DNA from: an uncultured Eubacteriales bacterium
GTDB taxonomy: Bacteria > Bacillota > Clostridia > Christensenellales > Borkfalkiaceae
Reading direction: 5' to 3'
Length of the DNA: 7,767 nt
NCBI GenBank assembly: GCA_905211955.1
Contig: CAJMCT010000043.1
Location: 1-7,767 of the forward strand
Each line of letters starts with the position of its first letter. Position 1 is the stretch's first letter. The position numbers were made by a program, and so were the translations under genes. Positions 1-5,727 of the stretch are shown here, piece by piece. The notes under the pieces are model-generated. The model ran no database searches. It was not told the DNA's origin and saw only the letters and a list, made by a program, of their open reading frames with translations.

Positions 1-1
1 C

Positions 2-733
2 GAGCGAAAGAGCAATATTAAACTTGCTTCTAAATCTATAAACAATTATTTTTTAGACGTTGGGGCAGAGTTTTCTTTTAACAAAGTAGTTGGGGCGAGA
101 ACGACTTCTCGTGGTTATAAAACGGCTAAAATTATTGAGAAAGGAAAGTTCGTAGACGGAGTTGGCGGTGGAGTTTGTCAGGTTTCTACAACGCTTTATA
201 ACGCGGTGCTTTTGGCGGGGCTTACCGTCACGGAGTTTCACCCGCACTCGCTTCCCGTGTCTTACGTGTTGCCGTCTTTTGACGCAATGGTAAACTCTGG
301 TAGTGCCGACTTAAAGTTTGTTAACACTAGCAATTATCCAATTATTATTTGTACCGAAGCGGACGGCGAAAAACTTACCGTTAGCGTGTGGGGTGCACCA
401 AAAAAGGAAACGTACGAGAGAAAGAGCGTTGTATTAGAAGATATAATAGCGGAAAAAGAAGAAGAGATTATAGACGAAAAAGGGGAATATCCCGACCTTT
501 ACGAAGGCGAGTATAAATTTATAGCGTATAGTAAAAACGGATATAAGAGCGAAGGGTATTTGATAAAGATTATAGACGGGAAAGAAGAAGGTAGGGTAAG
601 GCTTAGAAAGGATAGTTATATGGCACAGCGTGGTGTTGTTATTAGGGGGACGGCGGAGCGCCCCGAAGATACGGACGGGTTTTATTACTTTACACTTAAA
701 GAAAAGTTGCTAAAATATCTTGGGATATATTAA
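2..733 (+). CDS. VanW family protein with C-terminal G5-like region (5' end outside window)
   Basis: The reading frame is open from the left edge and ends at TAA 731-733, leaving 243 visible residues; the true start lies upstream. Visible residues 20-118 carry the VanW domain signature: FSFNKVVGART, then GGGVCQVSTTLYN (55-67), then the HPHSLPVSYV block and a DLKF..N..NYPI strand. Residues about 137-216 are charged and end in a strand pattern (KNGYKSEGYLIKIIDGKEEGR...VIRGTAE) that resembles a G5 domain, the usual partner of VanW in Clostridia. Such proteins are normally exported or membrane-anchored and act at the cell wall, but their biochemical role is unknown. VanW genes occur in some vancomycin-resistance clusters, yet nothing nearby suggests resistance here. 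No terminator is seen between this gene and the tRNA promoter 18 nt downstream, so some read-through into the tRNA is possible. The family call is firm; the G5 call is less so. Confidence 0.9.
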   Translation, partial: ERKSNIKLASKSINNYFLDVGAEFSFNKVVGARTTSRGYKTAKIIEKGKFVDGVGGGVCQVSTTLYNAVLLAGLTVTEFHPHSLPVSYVLPSFDAMVNSGSADLKFVNTSNYPIIICTEADGEKLTVSVWGAPKKETYERKSVVLEDIIAEKEEEIIDEKGEYPDLYEGEYKFIAYSKNGYKSEGYLIKIIDGKEEGRVRLRKDSYMAQRGVVIRGTAERPEDTDGFYYFTLKEKLLKYLGIY

Positions 734-751
734 ATAAAATAAAAAAATACT

Positions 752-780
752 TTGACAAATCAATTTTTTTGTGATAACAT
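752..780 (+). promoter_or_regulatory. Sigma-A promoter of tRNA-Ser
   Basis: A perfect -35 box TTGACA (752-757) is followed by a 17-nt spacer and a -10 box TAACAT (775-780). Transcription would begin near 786-788, giving a leader of about 50 nt before the mature tRNA at 838. The strong -35 and ideal spacing fit a stable-RNA promoter. The call is based on sequence match only. Confidence 0.75.
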
Positions 781-837
781 ATCATAGCGCAAGATAAAGC
801 GAGCACAACTTAATGTAAGCGAAGAAACATTGAGCAA

Positions 838-930
838 GGAGAAATACCCAAGAGGCTCAAGGGGCTCCCCTGCTAAGGGAGTAGTATGGATAAAACCGTA
901 GCGAGGGTTCGAATCCCATCTTCTCCGCCA
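838..930 (+). tRNA. tRNA-Ser(GCT) with encoded CCA; imperfect T and acceptor stems
   Basis: This class II tRNA has a long variable arm. The acceptor strand GGAGAAA (838-844) pairs with CTTCTCC (920-926), G927 is the discriminator and CCA is encoded at 928-930. The D stem is CCC/GGG (847-849/861-863). The anticodon stem CTCCC/GGGAG (865-869/877-881) closes the loop CTGCTAA, with anticodon GCT at 872-874 reading AGC/AGU serine codons. The variable stem is TATGG/CCGTA (885-889/896-900), and the T-loop TTCGAAT is at 908-914. Oddities are an A844:C920 mismatch at 7:66, an A904:A918 mismatch in the T stem (50:64), and a G903:U919 wobble (49:65). All three involve the 3' strand at 918-920. The rest is canonical, so it is probably functional, but a partly degenerate copy cannot be excluded. 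Confidence 0.92.
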
Positions 931-1003
931 ACAAAAACCTAAGCCAAACACTTGTGGTTTGGTTTAGGTTTTTTGCTTTGTGAAATTGTTATGGGATTCG
1001 AAC
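907..1003. repeat. 13-bp perfect inverted repeat between tRNA-Ser T-arm and downstream spacer
   Basis: GTTCGAATCCCAT at 907-919 (T-loop and 3' T-stem strand of tRNA-Ser) is repeated exactly in reverse complement at 991-1003. The 71 nt between the arms contain the tRNA 3' end and its terminator. The second copy is not part of a tRNA that I can fold, so it looks like an orphan T-arm fragment. Confidence 0.8.
933..974 (+). terminator. Rho-independent terminator of tRNA-Ser
   Basis: A 17-bp stem (933-949 with 957-973, one G-T wobble at 943:963) closes a 7-nt loop. The descending arm ends in a T run (969-974). It begins 3 nt after the tRNA CCA end, the expected place for a stand-alone tRNA unit. 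Confidence 0.88.
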
Positions 1004-1008
1004 GGGTA

Positions 1009-1178
1009 GGAATCGCAAGCCTAAAACCAAAGTGCAATTTGTATTGGCTTGCGATAAAAGGTGGACACCCACCTTTTACTACCCCGGCGTGATAGCGAGC
1101 GTGTAGCCAAAGGCTACGCAAAATTTTAATTTTGCAAAAGTTTAAAACCTTAAACTTTTAGCGAAGCGGAGCGATTCC
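1009..1178. repeat. Array of five contiguous hairpins, possible structured RNA or small repeat element
   Basis: Five hairpins follow one another almost without spacer. H1 is ATCGCAAGCC/GGCTTGCGAT (1012-1021/1046-1055, 24-nt loop). H2 is TAAAAGGTGG/CCACCTTTTA (1055-1064/1069-1078, loop ACAC). H3 is GTGTAGCC/GGCTACGC (1101-1108/1112-1119, loop AAA, one wobble). H4 is GCAAAATT/AATTTTGC (1118-1125/1128-1135, loop TT). H5 is AAAAGTTTAA/TTAAACTTTT (1136-1145/1150-1159, loop AACC). H1-H2 and H3-H4 overlap by 1-2 nt and H4-H5 abut; only 1079-1100 is unpaired. GGAATCGC (1009-1016) can pair with GCGATTCC (1171-1178) to enclose the whole array. No protein-coding frame here looks real. It could be a genome-wide intergenic repeat, a MITE-like element or a noncoding RNA; no promoter is evident inside it. 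Confidence 0.6.
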
Positions 1179-1233
1179 CATCACCTGCTGTCAAATATTG
1201 TACTTGTTTGTTATTTTGTTAATATGGGAATCG
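1172..1233. repeat. 10-bp inverted repeat; left arm resembles a tRNA-Gly 3' end
   Basis: CGATTCCCAT (1172-1181) and ATGGGAATCG (1224-1233) are perfect reverse complements around a 42-nt AT-rich spacer. The left arm continues as CACCTGCT, so 1172-1189 resembles the T-loop, T-stem and acceptor end of a common bacterial tRNA-Gly. It lacks CCA and the rest of the tRNA. The tRNA comparison is from memory, not a search. Confidence 0.6.
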
Positions 1234-1268
1234 AAAAAAGCTCTCTACGGCTTGGTAGAGAGTTTTTG
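1234..1268. terminator. Bidirectional rho-independent terminator
   Basis: CTCTCTAC (1241-1248) and GTAGAGAG (1255-1262) form a perfect 8-bp stem around a 6-nt loop. A T tract follows on the plus strand (1263-1267) and an A tract precedes it (1234-1239), which reads as a T tract on the minus strand. It lies just past the rhamnosidase stop codon, so its main job is ending the thrS-rhamnosidase transcript. It can also stop rightward transcription from the tRNA side. Confidence 0.85.
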
Positions 1269-1271
1269 ATT

Positions 1272-3497
1272 TTATACCGTTAATTCGTTTATACCATTTT
1301 TGAGTTTTTGGGTTATGCCCTTATATTTTACATAACCCTTAAAGCCATTGTTTTGTACGGTGATTTTCACCTTGTCGTCTACTCTATCCCAACGGGTTTT
1401 AACACTATACTTCCCGTTGTTAAAACTTGCCTGGGCGAAGTTTAGGACATCTACAGTCTGGGGCGAAATTTCAATTTCTTTGCTACTTATTACGTTTAAG
1501 CCCGCAAGTTTTTTATAAAAAAACGCTGAAACACTTCCGTAGAAATGGTGGTTTAAGGAAACCTTTCTTGTTTCACCGTCTACCCTTTCGTATTGATTGG
1601 GAATATCCTTAAAGTTCATAAAGATTTCCCAAAGCGAAGTGCCACCTTTGTTTATTATATCGGCATAACTTGGCCACGTGGGATTAGTTATCATTTTGTA
1701 TGCCAAATCAGAATAACCGTTATCACAAAGAGCGGTATAAATATATTTACTACCGTTAATACCAACAGCCAAGTGATCGTCTTTTTCTTTAATCAACTGC
1801 ACTAAATTTTCTACGGCTTTTGGCTTTTCTTCTTCATTAAATATACCTAAAACTATACCTGCTGATTGCCCTGTTTGAGATTTAAAAGTAAACCAACCGC
1901 CGTCCGCAATATATTTCTTTCTAATATTTTGTTTTACTTTTTCAGCTTGCACTCTGCAAATTAGTGCGTTTTTCTTTTTACCTAAGACTTCGTAAAGTTT
2001 TGAAGTTAATATCCACATTTGAACGACAAGCATAGAGTCGGTAAACTCCAACGGCGTACTCCATATCCCCTCGTTATGCTGACCGATTTCACACCAATCG
2101 CCTAAAACGAACGAATAAAGCCCGTCTTTGTTTTCTTGGGTTTTAAGATATTTTAAGTATCTTTCAATAGTAGGAATACTCTCTTTAACTATCTCTTTCT
2201 TGCCGTAAAATCTATAAAGTTCATAAGGGATTGCCATAAGCGCGATATCGGCAAAAGGGCCATTCCCCCACTCGTATCCCCAACCGCCAGTTGGGACCAT
2301 GCCCGGTACTTGACCTTTTTCGTTTTGAGATTTAATAATATTAAAATACCACTCTCGTAACGAGTCGTACACGTCGTGATTATAGCAAAACTGTTCTGAA
2401 GATAACGCAGCATCGTCCATCCAGCCGTTCTTTTCACGGTGAGGGCAATCAGTTGGGAAATAATAGAAGTTTGAAAAGTTGCTTTGCATTACGCAATCTT
2501 GAATTTTATTAACCGTTTCGTCGCTACAACTAAACGTTCCCCTAATACCTATATCAGAGTGCAAGAAAATTGCTTCTAACAAACTTTCAGTCGCTTGCTC
2601 TTTGGTTATACCTTTAACCGACACGTACCTAAAGCCGTAGTATGCAAAAGACGGCACATACTCTTGAATACCTTCTTTACAAATATATACGCCGTGTTGA
2701 ACATATTCTATATCGTTTCTACCCGGGAAACTTACGTTATCCATATCGAGTTTTCCGTCTATTACCATTTCGCCAAAATGAAAGTCTATTCTTTGACCTT
2801 CTTTGCCGTTGATTTTTAGACGTACTATACCTGCCATATTTTTACCAAAATCGTAAATATAGCAGTCTTTTCCTTCAATAATTTCTTTAACCTTTAATCT
2901 TTCAAACGCCTTTATAGGATCAGCCGTGCAAAGTTTAATCTCACCCTTAGGACTTTCTACAATTAGGGGTTTTCTTTGGTTTATACCTACGTAATCCTTA
3001 GAAAACACGTCTTTTTCAAGCCTTGCATCATATCTTTCCCCAGCACGATAGTCGTCAAAAATTATTGCCGAGTCTGACACCATAAAACTTTCGTCCGTGG
3101 TTAAAAAACGTTTTTTACCTTCAAACAGCCCCAAGTAAAACTTTGGTGCCGAACGATAAAGTTCTTTTTCAAAGTCCCAAATATTAAAGTCTATACTATT
3201 TGTAAAGCCATTTCCGAGTAAAACAACGATAGAGTTGTCTTTTTCTACCAAGTTGTCTATTGTATACTCGTCCATATAAACGTAATGTTCGGGATTTGAA
3301 ATGTATGGCGCGAAATATCCTTTGGTATATTCTTTACCATTTATAAAAAGACGATAAAACCCCGCGCAGGCTATTTCTAACCTGCACGATTTTTTACCGC
3401 TATAATCAAACATTTTCTTAAAAATTGGGGCTGGAACGTGATTTTCTCTGCTATTAAATTCTTTACCTGCTGAGATAAACGTTTTTTGGTTTTTCAT
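1272..3497 (-). CDS. Alpha-L-rhamnosidase, glycoside hydrolase family 78
   Basis: This 741-residue protein is predicted to release terminal alpha-L-rhamnose from glycosides or oligosaccharides by an inverting mechanism. Residues about 30-165 match the N-terminal rhamnosidase beta domain (AGFYRLFINGKEY, LLGNGF). Residues about 205-310 match the concanavalin-like domain (YDFGKNMAGIVRLKINGKEGQ). Residues about 315-660 form the six-hairpin catalytic barrel, and 662-741 the C-terminal beta domain. The acidic motif DCPHREKNGWMDDA (350-363) supplies D350, E355 and D362. The second catalytic Glu is probably E624 in GGTSLWEIF, followed by SLNHHFYGS. It is shorter than many GH78 enzymes (about 850-1000 residues), apparently lacking an extra N-terminal beta domain. 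No signal peptide is seen, so it is likely cytoplasmic and acts on imported sugars. It starts 5 nt after the thrS stop. Substrate specificity cannot be read from the sequence. Confidence 0.93.
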   Translation of the reverse strand: MKNQKTFISAGKEFNSRENHVPAPIFKKMFDYSGKKSCRLEIACAGFYRLFINGKEYTKGYFAPYISNPEHYVYMDEYTIDNLVEKDNSIVVLLGNGFTNSIDFNIWDFEKELYRSAPKFYLGLFEGKKRFLTTDESFMVSDSAIIFDDYRAGERYDARLEKDVFSKDYVGINQRKPLIVESPKGEIKLCTADPIKAFERLKVKEIIEGKDCYIYDFGKNMAGIVRLKINGKEGQRIDFHFGEMVIDGKLDMDNVSFPGRNDIEYVQHGVYICKEGIQEYVPSFAYYGFRYVSVKGITKEQATESLLEAIFLHSDIGIRGTFSCSDETVNKIQDCVMQSNFSNFYYFPTDCPHREKNGWMDDAALSSEQFCYNHDVYDSLREWYFNIIKSQNEKGQVPGMVPTGGWGYEWGNGPFADIALMAIPYELYRFYGKKEIVKESIPTIERYLKYLKTQENKDGLYSFVLGDWCEIGQHNEGIWSTPLEFTDSMLVVQMWILTSKLYEVLGKKKNALICRVQAEKVKQNIRKKYIADGGWFTFKSQTGQSAGIVLGIFNEEEKPKAVENLVQLIKEKDDHLAVGINGSKYIYTALCDNGYSDLAYKMITNPTWPSYADIINKGGTSLWEIFMNFKDIPNQYERVDGETRKVSLNHHFYGSVSAFFYKKLAGLNVISSKEIEISPQTVDVLNFAQASFNNGKYSVKTRWDRVDDKVKITVQNNGFKGYVKYKGITQKLKNGINELTV

Positions 3498-3502
3498 TAT
3501 TT

Positions 3503-5434
3503 TTATACCTTTTTGGTTCTATCTTCAATAACCAATTTTTCGGTGATGTCTTTTAACGTCATTACACCTAAGTCGCCTTCTTTTCTTGAACGAACGGATA
3601 CGGTGTTTTCTTCTTGTTCTTTATCACCTACGATAAACATATAAGGAATTTTATCTAACTGTGCTTCACGAATCTTGTAGCCGATCTTTTCGTTTCTAAC
3701 GTCAACTTCGGCACGAATACCTGCAAGTTTAAGTTCTTCTACTATCTTTTTAGCATAGTCCGCCGTTCTATCAGTTAAACTCATAACCTTTACTTGAACG
3801 GGACAAATCCAGAACGGGAACGCGCCTGCATACTTTTCGATTAAAAGTGCGAGCGTTCTTTCATAACAGCCGATTGAACTTCTATGAATTACGAAAGGAT
3901 GTTGCTTTTCGCCGTTTTCGTCTACGTAAGTCATATCGAAACTTCTACCTGCAGCAAAGTCTAACTGAATAGTGATTATGGTATCTTCTTTGCCGTAAAC
4001 GTTTTTGCTTTGAACGTCTAACTTAGGTCCGTAGAAAGCCGCTTCGTCGTCCGCTTCAACGTAAGATAAGCCGATGTTATCTAAAATCTTTTTCATAAGC
4101 GCTTCGCTTTCGTTCCACGCTTTATCGTTATCGATATATTTTGCCTTGTTAGACTTACCGCGTTTACTGAAACGGAAAGTCACGTCTTCTTTCATGCCTA
4201 AGCATTCTAAGAAATAATAACTAAGGTCTAAACAACGCTTAAACTCTTCTTCAATTTGGTCGGGCGTACATATAATATGTCCGTCAGAGAGCGTAAACTG
4301 TCTAACCCTTATAAGACCGTGCATTTCACCGCTCGCTTCGTTTCTAAACTCAGTTGCGGTTTCACTGTATCTACAAGGTAAATCTCTATAACTCTTTAAT
4401 CCGTTCTTATAGATTTGATATTGGAAAGGACAAGTCATTGGGCGAAGTGCCATTGCTTCGGGAGAATTTTCGTCGCCAATAATGAACATTTTATCTCTAT
4501 AGTGATCCCAGTGTCCTGAAATTCTATAAAGGTCGTTCTTTGCCATGTTAGGCGTTTTGGTTATCATAAATCCACGCTTTTCTTCTTCGTCCTCTACAAA
4601 ACGTGAAAGTATTTGCATTATCTTTGCGCCCTTTGGCATTAAGATAGGAAGACCTTGACCTACAACTTCTTCAGTCATAAAGATACCGAGTTCTCTACCA
4701 AGTTTATTGTGGTCGCGAAGTTTTGCTTCTTCTAACTTGGTTAAGTATTCGTCAAGTTCAGACTTCTTTTCAAAAGCAGTGCCGTAAATGCGGGTAAGCA
4801 TTTTGTTCTTTTCGTTTCCGCGCCAGTACGCACCCGTTAAAGACGTTAATTTGAACGCTTTAATCTTGCCGGTAGATGGCAAGTGCGGTCCACGGCATAA
4901 ATCCATAAAGTCGCCTTGTTTATAGAAAGATATGGTGCTACCTGCAGGTAAATCGTTAATTAACTCTACCTTATAGGGCTCTGAAAAATCTTTAACGATT
5001 TTCATCGCGTCCCTTTTGCTATACACTAGTCTTTCTATCGGAAGATCGCTCTTAATAATGTTTTTCATTTCGTTTTCGATTTTAGCGAGATCTTGTTGGG
5101 TTATAGGAGTCTTAAAATCGATGTCGTAATAAAAACCGTTTTCAATCGTAGGACCGATAGCAAGTTTAGAAGTTGGGAATATACTCTTTACTGCTTGTGC
5201 TAATACGTGCGAACAAGTATGTCTTAAAACTTGCAACCCTTCGGGATCACGAAGGGTTATGATAGAAAGTTCTACATCGCTTTCAATAATCGTAGAAAGG
5301 TCAACAAGTTCGCCGTTGATTTTAGCGCAAACTGCGTTTCTTGCCAAACCTTCCGATATGCTCTTTGCAACGTCCATTGCGCTAATGGGCGCATCAAACG
5401 TCATTTTTGAGCCGTCTTTTAAAGTAATTTCCAT
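3503..5434 (-). CDS. thrS: Threonyl-tRNA synthetase
   Basis: This cytoplasmic class II synthetase charges tRNA-Thr with threonine using ATP; its 643 residues match the usual bacterial length. The domains are in normal order: TGS (about 1-60), editing domain (about 65-225) with H72xxxH76 (HTCSH) and C180/H184 (DLCRGPH), catalytic core (about 240-540), and anticodon-binding domain (about 545-640). The catalytic zinc ligands are C335 (MTCP), H386 (SDGH) and H517 (VIHRSS). Motif 2 has TEFRNEASGEMHG with R364, and motif 3 has GCYERTLALLIE with R526. The zinc-site segment reads MTCPFQYQ where many bacterial enzymes have NCPGH; the cysteine is kept, so activity is expected. The start has a good GAGGTG Shine-Dalgarno 4 nt upstream and follows a threonine T-box leader. 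The rhamnosidase gene follows immediately and ytxC lies upstream. Confidence 0.98.
   Translation of the reverse strand: MEITLKDGSKMTFDAPISAMDVAKSISEGLARNAVCAKINGELVDLSTIIESDVELSIITLRDPEGLQVLRHTCSHVLAQAVKSIFPTSKLAIGPTIENGFYYDIDFKTPITQQDLAKIENEMKNIIKSDLPIERLVYSKRDAMKIVKDFSEPYKVELINDLPAGSTISFYKQGDFMDLCRGPHLPSTGKIKAFKLTSLTGAYWRGNEKNKMLTRIYGTAFEKKSELDEYLTKLEEAKLRDHNKLGRELGIFMTEEVVGQGLPILMPKGAKIMQILSRFVEDEEEKRGFMITKTPNMAKNDLYRISGHWDHYRDKMFIIGDENSPEAMALRPMTCPFQYQIYKNGLKSYRDLPCRYSETATEFRNEASGEMHGLIRVRQFTLSDGHIICTPDQIEEEFKRCLDLSYYFLECLGMKEDVTFRFSKRGKSNKAKYIDNDKAWNESEALMKKILDNIGLSYVEADDEAAFYGPKLDVQSKNVYGKEDTIITIQLDFAAGRSFDMTYVDENGEKQHPFVIHRSSIGCYERTLALLIEKYAGAFPFWICPVQVKVMSLTDRTADYAKKIVEELKLAGIRAEVDVRNEKIGYKIREAQLDKIPYMFIVGDKEQEENTVSVRSRKEGDLGVMTLKDITEKLVIEDRTKKV
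3508..3514 (-). promoter_or_regulatory. Rhamnosidase ribosome-binding site inside the end of thrS
   Basis: Read on the minus strand, AAAAAGG lies 10 nt before the rhamnosidase ATG and within the last codons of thrS (the RTKKV end). With only 5 nt between stop and start, ribosomes finishing thrS could re-initiate on the rhamnosidase. This supports the chosen start and translational coupling. Confidence 0.6.
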
Positions 5435-5438
5435 ATTT

Positions 5439-5444
5439 CACCTC
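5439..5444 (-). promoter_or_regulatory. thrS ribosome-binding site
   Basis: On the minus strand, GAGGTG is followed by AAAT and then the thrS ATG. It lies just after the T run of the T-box terminator, so it appears only in read-through transcripts. It confirms the thrS start at 5434. Confidence 0.85.
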
Positions 5445-5446
5445 AT

Positions 5447-5480
5447 AAAAAAATCCTTACGCAATCACTTGCGTAAGGAC
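5447..5480 (-). terminator. Regulatory terminator of the thrS T-box
   Basis: Minus-strand TCCTTACGCAA pairs with TTGCGTAAGGA (11 bp, loop GTGA), followed by seven T residues. Its 5' strand contains CCTTAC, which can instead pair with GTAAGG just before and within the T-box core (5501-5506). The terminator and antiterminator therefore share this strand and exclude each other. Confidence 0.93.
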
Positions 5481-5669
5481 GAAAAATTCCGCGATTCCAC
5501 CTTACTTGCCGTAATTTCTTACAGCCTCTCTTTATCGGTTTATAGCCCGATTACTTTGCCGAATACGGTGGTTTCGATTTCCCCTTCCGTTTATGGGCTT
5601 GCACCTTTCCCCACTCTCTTTAAAACTTGTTGAGATTCTACTTGTCCGATCCATAGCAATTAAGTTGGT
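5447..5669 (-). promoter_or_regulatory. T-box riboswitch, threonine-specific, controlling thrS
   Basis: This leader senses uncharged tRNA-Thr. Stem I shows the conserved AGAGAG element (5614-5619) and the distal loop GGTGCAAGCC (5596-5605). On the 3' side, GAAACCACC places an ACC threonine codon at 5570-5572, followed by the usual A; it would pair with the GGU anticodon. A small hairpin ATCGG/CCGAT follows as stem III. The T-box core reads AAGGTGGAATCGCG (5491-5504) against the canonical AGGGTGGNACCGCG. Its TGGA would pair with the UCCA end of the tRNA, predicting U at the discriminator. Uncharged tRNA should stabilise the antiterminator and allow thrS, and probably the rhamnosidase, to be transcribed. 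The 5' end is estimated from the promoter. Confidence 0.95.
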
Positions 5670-5675
5670 GAATAT

Positions 5676-5704
5676 ATCTTAAACCACTTTGATTTTTTTG
5701 TCAA
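5676..5704 (-). promoter_or_regulatory. Sigma-A promoter of the thrS T-box transcript
   Basis: On the minus strand, TTGACA (5699-5704) is followed by a 17-nt spacer and TAAGAT (5676-5681). Transcription should begin near 5669, directly ahead of the T-box stem I region. It lies 23 nt beyond the ytxC stop with no terminator between. Confidence 0.8.
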
Positions 5705-5727
5705 CTCTTTTTTTAAATTTCCTTTCC

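Noticed and set aside
2..733. Vancomycin resistance locus
   Set aside because: VanW-domain proteins are common in Clostridia without resistance; no vanH, vanA, vanX or sensor genes are present.
812..831. Small hairpin AATGT/ACATT in the tRNA leader
   Set aside because: It is only 5 bp with a 10-nt loop and no T run; too weak to call a regulatory element.
760..951. Minus-strand open frame with a WDSNPR motif
   Set aside because: It is the antisense translation of the tRNA-Ser gene, a well-known annotation artefact; the stretch is explained by the tRNA, its promoter and terminator.
939..1121. 60-codon minus-strand open frame in the spacer
   Set aside because: It runs across the tRNA terminator and the hairpin array, lacks a convincing ribosome-binding site, and its composition is dictated by the palindromes.
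1009..1178. CRISPR array
   Set aside because: The palindromes differ from one another and there are no regularly spaced identical direct repeats or spacers.
2189..2437. Open frames overlapping the rhamnosidase in other frames
   Set aside because: The GH78 frame is continuous with conserved catalytic motifs throughout; the overlaps are by-products of its codon use.
5438..5446. Two-codon open frame ATG AGG TGA overlapping the thrS ribosome-binding site
   Set aside because: It arises by chance from the GAGGTG site and has no ribosome-binding site of its own.
5259..5633. 124-codon plus-strand open frame
   Set aside because: It is antisense to the thrS start and the T-box leader, both strongly supported; no family resemblance.
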